Assembly: GCF_014493765.1 (NCBI RefSeq)
Contig: NZ_JACTVJ010000006.1
Location: 434,001-498,000 of the forward strand
Direction: 5' to 3'
Length of the DNA: 64,000 nt
From: Streptomyces polyasparticus
GTDB taxonomy: Bacteria > Actinomycetota > Actinomycetes > Streptomycetales > Streptomycetaceae
The first letter of the stretch is position 1. Each line of letters opens with the position of its first letter. The notes beneath the pieces were generated by a model. That model had not been told where the DNA came from. It saw only the letters and a list, made by a program, of their open reading frames with translations, and did not search any database. The position numbers were made by a program, and so were the translations under genes. This document shows, in pieces, positions 1 to 9,895 of this stretch.

Positions 1-725
1 GCCACCGCGACACGGTCTGGAAGGTGCACGGCCCGGCGCAGGCGATCCTCGTCGGCGATGCCCTCTTCGCCCTCGCGGGCGAGGTGCTGCTCGAACTCGA
101 CACCGTCGAGGCCGGACGCGCCACGCGCCGTCTCACCGCGGCCACCCGGGCGCTGATCGACGGTCAGGCCCAGGACATCTCGTACGAGCACCGCGAGCGG
201 GTCACCGTCGAGGAGTGCCTGGAGATGGAGGGCAACAAGACGGGCGCGCTGCTCGCCTGCGCCGTCTCCATCGGTGCGGTGCTCGGCGGCGCGGACGACA
301 AGACCGCCGACACCCTGGAGAAGTACGGCTACCACCTCGGTCTCGCCTTCCAGGCGGTCGACGACCTGCTCGGCATCTGGGGCGACCCGGAGTCCACCGG
401 CAAGCAGACCTGGAGCGATCTGCGGCAGCGCAAGAAGTCCCTGCCGGTGGTGGCAGCGCTCGCCGCCGGCGGGCCCGCGTCCGAGGAGCTCGGGCAGCTG
501 CTCGCCGCCGACGCCAAGGCGAACGACTTCGAGAACTTCTCCGAGGCGGAGTTCGCGCACCGCGCCGCGCTCATCGAGGAGGCGGGCGGCCGCGAGTGGA
601 CCGCTCAGGAGGCCCGCAGGCAGCACACCATCGCGCTGCAGGCGATCGAGAGCGTGGAGATGCCGGAGCGGGTCAGGGCGCAGCTCGCGGCGCTCGCCGA
701 CTTCGTCGTCGTACGGAAGAGATGA
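1..725 (+). CDS. Polyprenyl diphosphate synthase, 3' part (hopanoid operon)
   Basis: Isoprenyl diphosphate synthase that condenses isopentenyl diphosphate with an allylic diphosphate; in this operon it should supply farnesyl diphosphate for squalene and hopene formation. The 5' end lies before the window; the open frame enters at base 3. The visible part holds the second aspartate-rich motif, DDLLGIWGD (the DDxxD/G metal-diphosphate site), preceded by an FQAVDD helix typical of trans-prenyltransferases. The first aspartate-rich motif must lie upstream. It ends 145 bases before the squalene-hopene cyclase start on the same strand. In S. coelicolor the equivalent gene has the same position between the squalene-forming genes and shc. 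Family call firm; exact chain length not readable. Confidence 0.9.
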   Translation, partial: HRDTVWKVHGPAQAILVGDALFALAGEVLLELDTVEAGRATRRLTAATRALIDGQAQDISYEHRERVTVEECLEMEGNKTGALLACAVSIGAVLGGADDKTADTLEKYGYHLGLAFQAVDDLLGIWGDPESTGKQTWSDLRQRKKSLPVVAALAAGGPASEELGQLLAADAKANDFENFSEAEFAHRAALIEEAGGREWTAQEARRQHTIALQAIESVEMPERVRAQLAALADFVVVRKR

Positions 726-870
726 TCACCATCGACAAGCGGACCAGCAGCCTCATATGACGCGCAGTCGCCGGCCGGTGCCCAGACCGCACTGACACAG
801 CAGCAGTCAAGGCATCGGCCGACGGCGAACCCCAGCACAGCAGCAATCCACACTGCACGAAGGGGAAGCC

Positions 871-2838
871 ATGACAGCGACGACCGACGGCAGCGCCGGG
901 GCGATCCCGCCCCGTGCTCCCGCGGCCAGCGAATCCGCACACACGCCTGCCGCGCTCGACGGGGCTCGGCGGGCCAATCAGCGTGCGATCGAGTATCTGC
1001 TCGCTCACCAGGACGAAGACGGGTGGTGGAAGGGCGATCTCGAGACGAACGTGACGATGGACGCCGAGGATCTGCTGCTCCGGCAGTTCCTGGGGATCAG
1101 GGACGAGAAGACCACGCAGGCCTCCGCGCTGTTCATCCGGGGCGAACAGCGCCCCGACGGCACCTGGGCCACCTTCTACGGCGGACCTGGTGAGCTGTCC
1201 ACCACGGTCGAGGCCTATGTCGCGCTGCGGCTCGCCGGTGACGATCCCGAGGCCGAGCACATGGCGAAGGCCTCGGCGTGGATCCGCGCCCAGGGAGGCA
1301 TCGCCTCCGCGCGGGTGTTCACGCGGATCTGGCTGGCGCTGTTCGGCTGGTGGAAGTGGGACGACCTGCCCGAACTGCCGCCGGAGCTCATCTACTTCCC
1401 GAAGTGGTTCCCGCTCAACATCTACGACTTCGGGTGCTGGGCGCGGCAGACCATCGTGCCGCTCACCATCGTCTCGGCGAAGCGGCCCGTGCGGCCCGCG
1501 CCGTTCGCGCTCGACGAGCTGCACACCGACCACCGCAATCCCAACCCGCGCAAGCCCCTTGCCCCGGTGGCCAGTTGGGACGGCCTGTTCCAGCGGCTCG
1601 ACAAGGTGCTGCACACGTATCAGAAGGTGGCCGTGCCGGGGCTGCGGCGGATGGCGATGCGGTCCGCGGGGCGGTGGATCGTCGAGCGGCAGGAGAACGA
1701 CGGCTGCTGGGGCGGGATCCAGCCGCCCGCGGTCTACTCCGTGATCGCCCTGCATCTGCTCGGCTACGACCTCGACCACCCCGTCCTGCGCGAAGGTCTC
1801 GCCTCGCTCGACCGGTTCGTCGTCTGGCGCGAGGACGGCGCCCGGATGATCGAGGCCTGCCAGTCGCCCGTCTGGGACACCTGCCTCGCCACCATCGCGC
1901 TGGCCGACGCGGGGCTGCCCGCCGACCATCCGGCCCTGGTGAAGGCCGTCGACTGGATGCTGGCGGAGGAGATCGCGCGGCCCGGTGACTGGTCGGTGCG
2001 GCGGCCGGGGCTGGCTCCCGGTGGCTGGGCGTTCGAGTTCCACAACGACAACTACCCGGACATCGACGACACCGCCGAGGTCGCGCTCGCGCTGCGCCGG
2101 GTCCGCCACCCCGACCCCGCGCGGGTGGACGCCGCGGTCAGGCGGGCCACGACCTGGACGTACGGGATGCAGTCGAAGAACGGCGCCTGGGCCGCGTTCG
2201 ACGTGGACAACACCAGCCCGTTCCCGAACCGGCTGCCGTTCTGCGACTTCGGTGAGGTCATCGACCCGCCGTCCGCCGATGTCACCGCCCATGTGGTCGA
2301 GTTCCTCGCGGGCGAGGGCAAGGCGCACGATCCGCGCACCCGGCGCGGCATCACCTGGCTGCTCGCCGAACAGGAGGCGAACGGCGCCTGGTTCGGCCGC
2401 TGGGGCGTCAACTACCTGTACGGGACCGGGTCCGTGGTCCCCGCCCTCGTGGCCGCCGGACTGCCCGCCGCGCACCCCGCGATCCGCAGGGCCGTGGACT
2501 GGCTGGAGTCGGTGCAGAACGACGACGGCGGCTGGGGCGAGGACCTGCGGTCGTACGTGGACGAGTCCTGGGTGGCCCGCGGGGAGTCCACTCCGTCGCA
2601 GACCGCATGGGCGCTGCTCGCGCTGCTCGCGGCGGGGGAGCGGGAGTCCAAGGCCGTCGAGCGCGGCATCACCTGGCTGGCCGAGACGCAGCGCGAGGAC
2701 GGCAGCTGGGACGAGCCGTACTTCACCGGCACCGGATTCCCCTGGGACTTCTCCATCAACTACCACCTGTACCGCCAGGTGTTCCCGCTGACGGCGCTCG
2801 GTCGTTATCTCAACGGCCATGGCCACGAGGGGGGTTGA
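871..2838 (+). CDS. shc: Squalene-hopene cyclase
   Basis: Cyclises squalene to hopene/hopanol, the committing step of hopanoid synthesis, as a monotopic inner-membrane enzyme. The 655-residue product has the normal family length. The catalytic DxDD motif reads DIDDTA at residues 397-402, and repeated QW-type motifs occur near the N terminus (QDEDGWW, about residue 47), centrally (QENDGCWGG) and near the C terminus (QNDDGGWGE and QREDGSW), as expected for the alpha/alpha barrels of triterpene cyclases. ATG start is preceded by GAAGGGGAAGCC. The stop codon overlaps the start of the next gene in a TGATG arrangement, so translation is probably coupled with hpnG. All neighbours are hopanoid genes. 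Confidence 0.97.
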   Translation: MTATTDGSAGAIPPRAPAASESAHTPAALDGARRANQRAIEYLLAHQDEDGWWKGDLETNVTMDAEDLLLRQFLGIRDEKTTQASALFIRGEQRPDGTWATFYGGPGELSTTVEAYVALRLAGDDPEAEHMAKASAWIRAQGGIASARVFTRIWLALFGWWKWDDLPELPPELIYFPKWFPLNIYDFGCWARQTIVPLTIVSAKRPVRPAPFALDELHTDHRNPNPRKPLAPVASWDGLFQRLDKVLHTYQKVAVPGLRRMAMRSAGRWIVERQENDGCWGGIQPPAVYSVIALHLLGYDLDHPVLREGLASLDRFVVWREDGARMIEACQSPVWDTCLATIALADAGLPADHPALVKAVDWMLAEEIARPGDWSVRRPGLAPGGWAFEFHNDNYPDIDDTAEVALALRRVRHPDPARVDAAVRRATTWTYGMQSKNGAWAAFDVDNTSPFPNRLPFCDFGEVIDPPSADVTAHVVEFLAGEGKAHDPRTRRGITWLLAEQEANGAWFGRWGVNYLYGTGSVVPALVAAGLPAAHPAIRRAVDWLESVQNDDGGWGEDLRSYVDESWVARGESTPSQTAWALLALLAAGERESKAVERGITWLAETQREDGSWDEPYFTGTGFPWDFSINYHLYRQVFPLTALGRYLNGHGHEGG

Positions 2839-3482
2839 TGAGCACCACGCACGAACCGCCGGCTCCGCTGCTCATCGCCTGTGCGCTGGGCATCGAGAAG
2901 CTCGCCCTGCGCAGCGGAGACCGCGGCGGAGCCGCGGGACCGGTCACCGTACTGCGCACCGGTATGGGACCGAAGGCCGCCGAGCGCGCGGTCAGGCGCA
3001 CGCTCGCCGACCGCCGGCTGCAGGGCGCCGCCGTGATCGCCACCGGCTTCTGCGCCGGCCTCGCGCCCGGGATGCACCCGGGTGATCTGGTCGTCGCCGA
3101 GCACACGGTCGACGAGCGTGGCAGCACACCCTGCGAAGGCGCCGAACTGCTGGTCAAGGAGCTGGTCAAGGCGGTACCCGGGCGGACCGTGCACACCGGG
3201 CCGCTCACCGGCTCCGCCCATGTCGTGCGCGGACACGAACGCGCCGAACTGCTCGCCAAGGGCTCGATCGCGGTGGACATGGAGTCCGCCGCGACCCTGC
3301 ACACCGCCCGCGCCGGGGGTTCCCGGCCCGTTGCGGCCGTCCGGGTGGTCGTGGACGCCCCGGAACATGAACTGGTCCGTATCAGCACGGTGCGCGGTGG
3401 AATATCAGCCTTCCGCGTTCTTCGTTCGGTACTCCCTGCTTTCTATGAATGGCACCGTTCTTTGCTGCTCCCCCGGAGGTGA
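2838..3482 (+). CDS. hpnG: Hopanoid-associated nucleoside phosphorylase HpnG
   Basis: Purine-nucleoside-phosphorylase-fold protein, 214 residues. In the hopanoid pathway HpnG removes adenine from adenosylhopane to give ribosylhopane, the step after HpnH (known for the family). The sequence shows the fold's glycine-rich start (ACALGIEKLAL), a central ATGFCAGL stretch and VDMESAA near residue 150, the conserved MESA substrate-binding segment of the superfamily. I chose the ATG that overlaps the shc stop codon, because an upstream extension of the frame runs back inside shc. It ends five bases before the hpnH start. Assignment rests on both fold motifs and gene order. Confidence 0.92.
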   Translation: MSTTHEPPAPLLIACALGIEKLALRSGDRGGAAGPVTVLRTGMGPKAAERAVRRTLADRRLQGAAVIATGFCAGLAPGMHPGDLVVAEHTVDERGSTPCEGAELLVKELVKAVPGRTVHTGPLTGSAHVVRGHERAELLAKGSIAVDMESAATLHTARAGGSRPVAAVRVVVDAPEHELVRISTVRGGISAFRVLRSVLPAFYEWHRSLLLPRR

Positions 3483-3487
3483 GCCAG

Positions 3488-4510
3488 ATGGCCATGCCCC
3501 TTCGACAGTCCATCAAGGTCGCGACATATCTTGCCGAGCAGAAAATGCGGAAGCGGGACAAGTTCCCGCTGATCGTGGAGCTCGAGCCGTTGTACGCGTG
3601 CAATCTCGCCTGCGAGGGCTGCGGCAAGATCCAGCACCCCGCGGGGGTGCTCAAGCAGCGGATGCCCGTGGCGCAGGCCGTGGGAGCGGTGCTCGAATCC
3701 GGTGCGCCGATGGTGTCGATCGCCGGTGGCGAACCGTTGATGCATCCGCAGATCGACGAGATTGTGCGGCAGTTGGTGGCGAAGAAGAAATATGTCTTCC
3801 TCTGCACCAATGCGATGCTCCTGCGCAAAAAGATGGACAAATTCAAGCCCTCTCCCTATTTCGCGTTCGCCGTGCACATCGACGGAATGCGGGAGCGGCA
3901 CGATGAATCCGTGGCGAAGGAGGGTGTGTTCGACGAGGCGGTGGAGGCCATCAAGGAGGCCAAGAAGCGCGGCTTCCGCGTCACCACCAACTCCACCTTC
4001 TTCAACACGGACACCCCGCAGACCATCATCGAGGTCCTCAACTACCTGAACGACGACCTCAAGGTCGACGAGATGATGCTCTCGCCCGCGTACGCGTACG
4101 AGAAGGCGCCCGACCAGGAGCACTTCCTCGGCGTGGAGCAGACCCGTGAGCTGTTCAAGAAGGCCTTCGCGGGCGGCAACCGGCGGCGCTGGCGGCTCAA
4201 CCACTCGCCGCTGTTCCTCGACTTCCTCGAGGGCAAGGTGGACTTCCCGTGCACGGCCTGGGCGATCCCCAACTACTCGCTGTTCGGCTGGCAGAAGCCC
4301 TGCTATCTGATGAGCGACGGGTATGTGCCGACGTACCGGCAGCTCATCGAGGACACCGACTGGGACGCGTACGGGCGGGGCAAGGACCCGCGCTGCGCCA
4401 ACTGCATGGCGCACTGCGGCTACGAGCCGACGGCCGTGCTCGCCACCATGGGCTCCCTCAAGGAGTCCCTGCGGGCGATGCGCGAGACCATCGCGTCGAA
4501 CCGCGGGTGA
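3488..4510 (+). CDS. hpnH: Radical SAM protein HpnH (adenosylhopane synthase)
   Basis: Radical S-adenosylmethionine enzyme that joins the 5'-deoxyadenosyl group to diploptene, giving adenosylhopane, the precursor of C35 hopanoids (family knowledge). The CxxxCxxC iron-sulfur motif is C38, C42 and C45 in [10 protein letters not shown], followed by the glycine-rich SAM segment [10 protein letters not shown]-terminal cysteine cluster ([12 protein letters not shown]) is also present, as in HpnH/SPASM-like members. The 340-residue length fits. I start at the ATG 8 bases after GGAGG (3475-3479) rather than at an upstream in-frame ATG inside hpnG. TGA is followed by ispG after 4 bases. Confidence 0.95.
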   Translation: MAMPLRQSIKVATYLAEQKMRKRDKFPLIVELEPLYACNLACEGCGKIQHPAGVLKQRMPVAQAVGAVLESGAPMVSIAGGEPLMHPQIDEIVRQLVAKKKYVFLCTNAMLLRKKMDKFKPSPYFAFAVHIDGMRERHDESVAKEGVFDEAVEAIKEAKKRGFRVTTNSTFFNTDTPQTIIEVLNYLNDDLKVDEMMLSPAYAYEKAPDQEHFLGVEQTRELFKKAFAGGNRRRWRLNHSPLFLDFLEGKVDFPCTAWAIPNYSLFGWQKPCYLMSDGYVPTYRQLIEDTDWDAYGRGKDPRCANCMAHCGYEPTAVLATMGSLKESLRAMRETIASNRG

Positions 4511-4514
4511 CGTG

Positions 4515-5669
4515 ATGGAACCCGTCTCCCTGGGGATGCCGTCGCTGCCGGTCTCGCTCACCGAGCGGCGCCGGTCGCGGCAGATCCAGGTCGGATCGGT
4601 GGCCGTCGGCGGCGACGCTCCCGTCTCCGTGCAGTCGATGACCACCACGCGCACCTCGGACATCGGCGCGACGCTGCAGCAGATCGCCGAACTGACCGCG
4701 TCCGGCTGTGAGATCGTCCGCGTCGCCTGCCCCACGCAGGACGACGCGGACGCGCTCGCGACCATCGCCCGTAAATCGCAGATCCCGGTGATCGCGGACA
4801 TTCACTTCCAGCCGAAGTACGTGTTCGCGGCGATCGACGCGGGCTGCGCCGCGGTCCGCGTGAACCCCGGGAACATCAAGCAGTTCGACGACAAGGTGAA
4901 GGAGATCGCCCGCGCCGCGTCGGCGGCCGGGACCCCGATCCGCATCGGCGTCAACGCGGGCTCCCTGGACGCACGGCTGCTCAAGAAGTACGGCAAGGCG
5001 ACGCCCGAGGCGCTGGTCGAGTCGGCGCTGTGGGAGGCCTCCCTCTTCGAGGAGCACGGCTTCCAGGACATCAAGATCTCGGTCAAGCACAACGACCCGG
5101 TCGTGATGATCCAGGCGTACCGGCAGCTCGCGGCCGTCTGCGACTATCCGCTGCACCTCGGGGTCACGGAGGCGGGCCCGGCCTTCCAGGGCACGATCAA
5201 GTCCGCGGTCGCGTTCGGTGCGTTGCTGTCCGAGGGCATCGGTGACACCATCCGTGTCTCGCTGTCGGCGCCCCCCGCCGAGGAGGTCAAGGTGGGCCTG
5301 CAGATTCTCCAGTCCCTGGGGCTGAAGCAGCGTCGCCTGGAGATCGTCTCCTGCCCGTCCTGCGGCCGCGCCCAGGTCGATGTCTACAAACTGGCCGACG
5401 AGGTGACGGCCGGGCTCGAAGGCATGGAGGTGCCGCTGCGCGTGGCCGTCATGGGCTGCGTGGTGAACGGGCCCGGCGAGGCGCGCGAGGCGGACCTCGG
5501 GGTCGCCTCCGGCAACGGCAAGGGCCAGATCTTCGTCAAGGGCGAAGTGATCAGAACCGTACCGGAGTCGAAGATCGTCGAGACGCTGATCGACGAGGCC
5601 ATGAAGCTCGCCGAACAGATGGAAAAGGACGGCGTGGAGTCCGGGGAACCCGCCGTGACCGTGCAGTAA
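4515..5669 (+). CDS. ispG: 4-hydroxy-3-methylbut-2-enyl diphosphate synthase (IspG/GcpE)
   Basis: MEP-pathway [4Fe-4S] enzyme that converts MEcPP to HMBPP. The product has 384 residues. The cluster ligands are visible as C280 and C283 (CPSCGR) and C315 plus E322 (GCVVNGPGE), the spacing of bacterial GcpE proteins. The barrel start [10 protein letters not shown] is near residue 40. I use the ATG 4 bases after the hpnH stop; longer versions of the frame overlap hpnH. A Streptomyces genome normally carries another ispG for housekeeping isoprenoids, so this copy probably raises precursor flux for hopanoids; that is inference from gene order and cannot be proved from the window. Confidence 0.95.
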   Translation: MEPVSLGMPSLPVSLTERRRSRQIQVGSVAVGGDAPVSVQSMTTTRTSDIGATLQQIAELTASGCEIVRVACPTQDDADALATIARKSQIPVIADIHFQPKYVFAAIDAGCAAVRVNPGNIKQFDDKVKEIARAASAAGTPIRIGVNAGSLDARLLKKYGKATPEALVESALWEASLFEEHGFQDIKISVKHNDPVVMIQAYRQLAAVCDYPLHLGVTEAGPAFQGTIKSAVAFGALLSEGIGDTIRVSLSAPPAEEVKVGLQILQSLGLKQRRLEIVSCPSCGRAQVDVYKLADEVTAGLEGMEVPLRVAVMGCVVNGPGEAREADLGVASGNGKGQIFVKGEVIRTVPESKIVETLIDEAMKLAEQMEKDGVESGEPAVTVQ

Positions 5670-5713
5670 GGCGCACATTGCAGGTTGAGCAACCAACCGA
5701 GAGGGGGCCCGGC

Positions 5714-7675
5714 GTGACGATCCTGGAGACCATTCGGGGGCCGCGCGATGTGAAGGCGCTGGCCGAGGAGGAACTGGCCGAACTGGCCGAGGAGATCAGG
5801 GAGTTCCTGGTCCACGCGGTGGCCAGGACCGGCGGTCATCTGGGCCCCAACCTGGGCGTGGTGGAGCTCTCCATCGCGCTGCACCGGGTCTTCGACTCGC
5901 CGGTCGACCGCCTGGTCTGGGACACCGGCCACCAGAGCTATGTCCACAAACTGCTCACCGGACGCAAGGACTTCTCCAAGCTGCGCGGCAAGGGCGGCCT
6001 GTCCGGCTATCCCTCGCGGGAGGAGTCCGAGCACGACATCGTCGAGAACAGCCATGCCTCGACCGCGCTCGGCTGGGCGGACGGTCTCGCCAAGGCCGCT
6101 CAGGTACGGGGCGACGGCGGCCATGTCGTAGCGGTGATCGGGGACGGCGCGCTGACCGGCGGGATGGCCTGGGAGGCGCTGAACAACATCGCGGCCGCCA
6201 AGGACCGCCCGCTGATCATCGTCGTCAACGACAACGAGCGCTCGTACGCGCCGACCATCGGCGGTCTCGCCAACCATCTCGCGACCCTGCGCACGACGGA
6301 CGGCTACGAACGCTTCCTGGCCTGGGGCAAGGAGGTGCTCCAGCACACACCGGTGATCGGGCAGCCGCTGTACGAGTCGCTGCACGGGGCGAAGAAGGGC
6401 TTCAAGGACGCGTTCGCGCCGCAGGGCATGTTCGAGGATCTGGGGCTCAAGTACGTGGGGCCGATCGACGGTCATGACATCGCGGCGGTCGAATCGGCGC
6501 TGAGCCGGGCCAAGCGGTTCCACGGGCCGGTGCTCGTGCACTGCCTCACCGAGAAGGGCCGCGGTTACGAGCCGGCGCTCGCGCACGAGGAGGACCACTT
6601 CCACACGGTCGGGGTGATGGACCCGCTGACCTGCGAGCCGCTCGCGCCGTCCAACGGGCCTTCCTGGACCTCGGTGTTCGGGGACGAGATCGTCAAGATC
6701 GGCGAGGAGCGGCCGGACGTCGTGGCGATCACGGCGGCCATGCTGCATCCCGTCGGCCTCGGCGCCTTCGCCGAGCGGTTCCCGGACCGGGTCTGGGACG
6801 TGGGCATCGCCGAACAGCACGCCGCGGTGTCGGCGGCCGGCCTCGCGACCGGCGGTCTGCACCCGGTCGTCGCGATCTACGCGACATTCCTCAACCGGGC
6901 CTTCGACCAGCTCCTGATGGACGTGGCGCTGCACAAGTGCGGGGTCACCTTTGTCCTGGACCGGGCGGGCGTCACCGGCGTCGACGGGGCCTCGCACAAC
7001 GGCATGTGGGATCTGTCCGTGCTCCAGGTCGTGCCCGGTCTGCGGATCGCCGCGCCGCGCGACGCCGCACAACTGCGGGCCCAGCTCAGGGAAGCGGTCG
7101 ACGTGGACGACGCGCCCACTCTGGTGCGCTTCCCCAAGGAGTCGGTCGGCCCCGAGATCCCGGCGCTCGACCGGGTGGGCGGCATGGACGTGCTGCATCG
7201 CGGTGCCGGGGAGGATGTGCTGCTCGTCGCGGTCGGCGTGATGGCTCCGGTCTGCCTGAAGGCCGCGGAGCTGCTCGAAGGCCGCGGCATCGGCTGCACG
7301 GTCGTCGACCCGCGCTGGATCAAGCCGGTCGACCTCGCGCTGCCCGAACTGGCCTCCACCCACAAGCTGGTGGCCGTCGTCGAGGACAACAGCCGCGCCT
7401 CCGGGGTGGGTTCGGCCGTCGCCCAGGCACTCCAGGACGCCGAGGTGGATCTGCCGGTACGGAGCTTCGGCATCCCCGACCAGTTCCTCGCGCACGCCAA
7501 GCGCGGCGAAGTGCTCGCCGACCTGGGCCTCACCGCGGTGGACATCGCGGGCCGGATCGGGGCCACGTGGGACCGTAAGAGCCCGCCCCTGAACCCCCGC
7601 CTGCGCCCCGACGCCCGGCACGCACCCTCGGCGCACGGCGCCCCAGGACAGGTGGCTCCGCCACATGACCTGTGA
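5714..7675 (+). CDS. dxs: 1-deoxy-D-xylulose-5-phosphate synthase
   Basis: Thiamine-diphosphate enzyme that makes DXP from pyruvate and glyceraldehyde 3-phosphate, the first MEP-pathway step. The 653-residue protein contains the ThDP motif from GDGALTGG (about residue 143) to the NN pair some 25 residues on, the substrate histidine region [12 protein letters not shown], and the transketolase pyrimidine domain with [10 protein letters not shown] chose the GTG preceded by GAGAGGGGG; the longer ATG frame has no ribosome site. The C-terminal 30 residues are proline/histidine-rich and not part of the fold. It follows ispG by 44 bases and is probably a second, cluster-specific dxs. Confidence 0.95.
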   Translation: MTILETIRGPRDVKALAEEELAELAEEIREFLVHAVARTGGHLGPNLGVVELSIALHRVFDSPVDRLVWDTGHQSYVHKLLTGRKDFSKLRGKGGLSGYPSREESEHDIVENSHASTALGWADGLAKAAQVRGDGGHVVAVIGDGALTGGMAWEALNNIAAAKDRPLIIVVNDNERSYAPTIGGLANHLATLRTTDGYERFLAWGKEVLQHTPVIGQPLYESLHGAKKGFKDAFAPQGMFEDLGLKYVGPIDGHDIAAVESALSRAKRFHGPVLVHCLTEKGRGYEPALAHEEDHFHTVGVMDPLTCEPLAPSNGPSWTSVFGDEIVKIGEERPDVVAITAAMLHPVGLGAFAERFPDRVWDVGIAEQHAAVSAAGLATGGLHPVVAIYATFLNRAFDQLLMDVALHKCGVTFVLDRAGVTGVDGASHNGMWDLSVLQVVPGLRIAAPRDAAQLRAQLREAVDVDDAPTLVRFPKESVGPEIPALDRVGGMDVLHRGAGEDVLLVAVGVMAPVCLKAAELLEGRGIGCTVVDPRWIKPVDLALPELASTHKLVAVVEDNSRASGVGSAVAQALQDAEVDLPVRSFGIPDQFLAHAKRGEVLADLGLTAVDIAGRIGATWDRKSPPLNPRLRPDARHAPSAHGAPGQVAPPHDL

Positions 7676-7777
7676 CGCCGCGCGCCGAGCGCACGCACCG
7701 AACGCCGCTGCGCCCGCGCTGCGCGCGAACGACGGGGGTTCAGGGGCAGGCTCTGAGCAGAAAGAAGGAAGCAACGG

Positions 7778-9211
7778 ATGACGGACGAGGTCATCAAGCG
7801 GGACGAGGCAGGGAGCGGGCCGGACGCCGCCAAGGGGTTCGACCTTGGCAGGCTGCTTGCCGAGCGCGGTGGCGAGCGCTATGAGCTGCACAGCCGTCAC
7901 CTCAACCACCAGCTGCCGCGGATGCTGCACACCATCGGCTTCGACAAGGTCTACGAGCGGGCCGAGGGCGCGTACTTCTGGGATGCCGAGGGCCGGGACT
8001 ACCTGGACATGCTCGCCGGCTTCGGAGTCATGGGGCTCGGCCGCCACCACCCCGTCGTGCGCAAGGCGCTGCACGACGTGCTCGACGCCTCGCTTGCGGA
8101 CCTCACCCGCTTCGACTGCCAGCCGCTGCCCGGGCTGCTCGCGGAGAAGCTGCTCGCGCACTCGCCGCATCTGGACCGGGTGTTCTTCGGCAACAGCGGT
8201 ACGGAGGCGGTCGAGACCGCGCTGAAGTTCGCCCGGTACGCGACCGGCAAGCCGCGCATCCTCTACTGCACCCACGCCTTCCACGGCCTGACCACCGGCT
8301 CGCTGTCCGTCAACGGCGAGTCCGGCTTCCGGGACGGCTTCGCACCGCTGCTCCCCGACACTCCGGTCGAACTCGGCGATCTGGACGCGTTGGCACGGGA
8401 GTTGAAGAAGGGCGATGTCGCCGGGCTGATCGTGGAGCCGATCCAGGGCAAGGGCGTCCACGAGGCGCCGCCCGGGTATCTGCGGGCCGCGCAGGAGCTG
8501 CTCCACAAGCACAAGGCGCTGCTCATCGCCGACGAAGTGCAGACGGGGCTCGGGCGGACCGGAGACTTCTACGCGTACCAGCACGAGGAAGGCGTCGAGC
8601 CGGACCTCCTGTGCGTGGCCAAGGCGCTGTCCGGGGGCTATGTGCCGGTCGGTGCGACGCTCGGCAAGGACTGGATCTTCAAGAAGGTCTACTCGTCGAT
8701 GGACCGGGTCCTGGTGCACTCGGCGAGCTTCGGCTCCAACGCCCAGGCGATGGCGGCGGGGCTGGCCGTGCTCACGGTCATGGAGGACGAGCAGATCGTC
8801 GCCAACGCGCGCGCCACCGGTGAGCTGCTCAAGTCACGGCTCGCCGCGCTCGTCGACCGCTTTGAGCTGCTTCACGACGTACGCGGCCGCGGCCTGATGA
8901 TCGGGATCGAGTTCGGCCGGCCCAACTCGCTCAAGCTGCGCAGCCGTTGGGCCGCGCTCCAGGTGGCGCGCAAGGGGCTCTTCGCGCAGATGGTCGTGGT
9001 GCCGCTGCTGCAGAAGCACCGGATTCTCACCCAGGTCTCCGGGGACCATCTGGAGGTCATCAAGCTGATTCCGCCGCTGATCATCGGGGAGCGGGACGTG
9101 GACCGCTTCGTCGAGGCGTTCACCGCCGTGATGGACGATGCGCACAGCGGGGGAGCCCTGATGTGGGACTTCGGGAAGACCTTGGTGAAGCAGGCGGTGG
9201 CCAACCGCTAG
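7778..9211 (+). CDS. Class III aminotransferase of the hopanoid operon (HpnO-like)
   Basis: PLP-dependent aminotransferase, 477 residues, fold type I class III (ornithine/acetylornithine-type). Motifs visible: FFGNSGTEAVETALK for the phosphate-binding turn, LIVEPIQGKG, LIADEVQTGLGRTG for the cofactor aspartate, and CVAKALSGGYVPVGA with the Schiff-base lysine at K282. In hopanoid clusters this family position makes aminobacteriohopanetriol from ribosylhopane-derived aldehyde. It lies 102 bases after dxs and ends the biosynthetic row. A ribosome site AGAAAGAAGGAAG precedes the ATG. The substrate is inferred from context; the enzyme class is certain. Confidence 0.92.
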   Translation: MTDEVIKRDEAGSGPDAAKGFDLGRLLAERGGERYELHSRHLNHQLPRMLHTIGFDKVYERAEGAYFWDAEGRDYLDMLAGFGVMGLGRHHPVVRKALHDVLDASLADLTRFDCQPLPGLLAEKLLAHSPHLDRVFFGNSGTEAVETALKFARYATGKPRILYCTHAFHGLTTGSLSVNGESGFRDGFAPLLPDTPVELGDLDALARELKKGDVAGLIVEPIQGKGVHEAPPGYLRAAQELLHKHKALLIADEVQTGLGRTGDFYAYQHEEGVEPDLLCVAKALSGGYVPVGATLGKDWIFKKVYSSMDRVLVHSASFGSNAQAMAAGLAVLTVMEDEQIVANARATGELLKSRLAALVDRFELLHDVRGRGLMIGIEFGRPNSLKLRSRWAALQVARKGLFAQMVVVPLLQKHRILTQVSGDHLEVIKLIPPLIIGERDVDRFVEAFTAVMDDAHSGGALMWDFGKTLVKQAVANR

Positions 9212-9223
9212 GACGGCGGGATC

Positions 9224-9260
9224 TTTGCCTCTGAGGCAAAAAACTTGCCGCAGGGGCAAG
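9224..9260 (+). promoter_or_regulatory. Two tandem operators TTGCC-N5-GGCAA
   Basis: Two inverted repeats with the same half sites lie side by side in front of the cupin-XRE gene: TTTGCCTCTGAGGCAAA (9224-9240) and CTTGCC-GCAGG-GGCAAG (9244-9260). Both fit TTGCC-N5-GGCAA and their centres are 20 bases apart, so two dimers could bind on one face of the helix. They lie 12 to 41 bases before the last aminotransferase codon's downstream neighbour starts at 9281. The natural reading is autoregulation by the XRE-cupin protein; binding itself is inferred. Confidence 0.7.
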
Positions 9261-9280
9261 GGTCTGGCTGAATCGGCAGC

Positions 9281-9895
9281 ATGAGTCCTGCCGACCCCGC
9301 GGTACCTGACGCGCTCCTGGGTGTCGCGCCCCAGCTGCGGGCGCTGCGCCGCCGCGCCTCGCTCACCCTCGAAGCGGCCGCCGCATCAGCGGGCCTGTCG
9401 CCCGCGCACCTGTCCCGTCTGGAGACCGGGCACCGCCAGCCGTCGCTGCCGATGCTGCTCACGCTGGCGCGTATCTACGGTACGACGGTCTCGGAGCTGC
9501 TCGGCGAGACCCCCGCCGAGCGCCAGTCCGTGCTCCGCGCCGCCGAGACGGAACCGAGCGTGGCCGGCGGCTGGACCTACCGCCAGGCCGGGGCGTCCGG
9601 GCGCGGGATGCAGGCGCTGAGAGTCGAGGTGCCGTACGGGGCACAGGGCGACATCGTGCGGGTGCACCCCGGCGAGGAGTGGCTGTATGTGCTCAGCGGC
9701 CGGCTGCGGCTGCGGCTCGCCGACACCGCGTATGTCCTGGGACCCGGTGACAGCGCCCATTTCGACTCGGCGACCCCGCACCGTATCGCGGCCGCCGAAC
9801 CCGAAGGGGCCGAACTCCTCTTCGTCCACACCCTGTTGCAGAGCCCGGCCGAGGCGCTCTGCCTCGGTGCGCCCACGAAAGCGAGCCGGTCATGA
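9281..9895 (+). CDS. XRE-cupin transcriptional regulator
   Basis: DNA-binding regulator of 204 residues. Residues about 12-66 form an XRE helix-turn-helix (LRALRRRASLTLEAAAASAG, then SPAHLSRLETG). Residues about 115-190 form a cupin barrel (VRVHPGEEWLYVLSGRLRL, GPGDSAHFDSATPHRI), which in this family senses a small ligand. It directly follows the hopanoid genes and two copies of a TTGCC-N5-GGCAA palindrome precede it. Its stop codon overlaps the start of the small membrane gene (ATGA). The S. coelicolor cluster has a DNA-binding protein at the same place. Whether it controls the hopanoid operon or only itself is open. Confidence 0.9.
   Translation: MSPADPAVPDALLGVAPQLRALRRRASLTLEAAAASAGLSPAHLSRLETGHRQPSLPMLLTLARIYGTTVSELLGETPAERQSVLRAAETEPSVAGGWTYRQAGASGRGMQALRVEVPYGAQGDIVRVHPGEEWLYVLSGRLRLRLADTAYVLGPGDSAHFDSATPHRIAAAEPEGAELLFVHTLLQSPAEALCLGAPTKASRS

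Noticed and set aside
673-2826. Very long minus-strand frame opposite the squalene-hopene cyclase
   Set aside because: Antisense shadow of strong codon bias; composition is Arg/Gly/Pro-rich, no ribosome site, no family.
5384-8719. 1,111-codon open frame on the minus strand across ispG, dxs and the aminotransferase
   Set aside because: Three confident genes occupy the other strand; the frame is open only because of high GC third positions.
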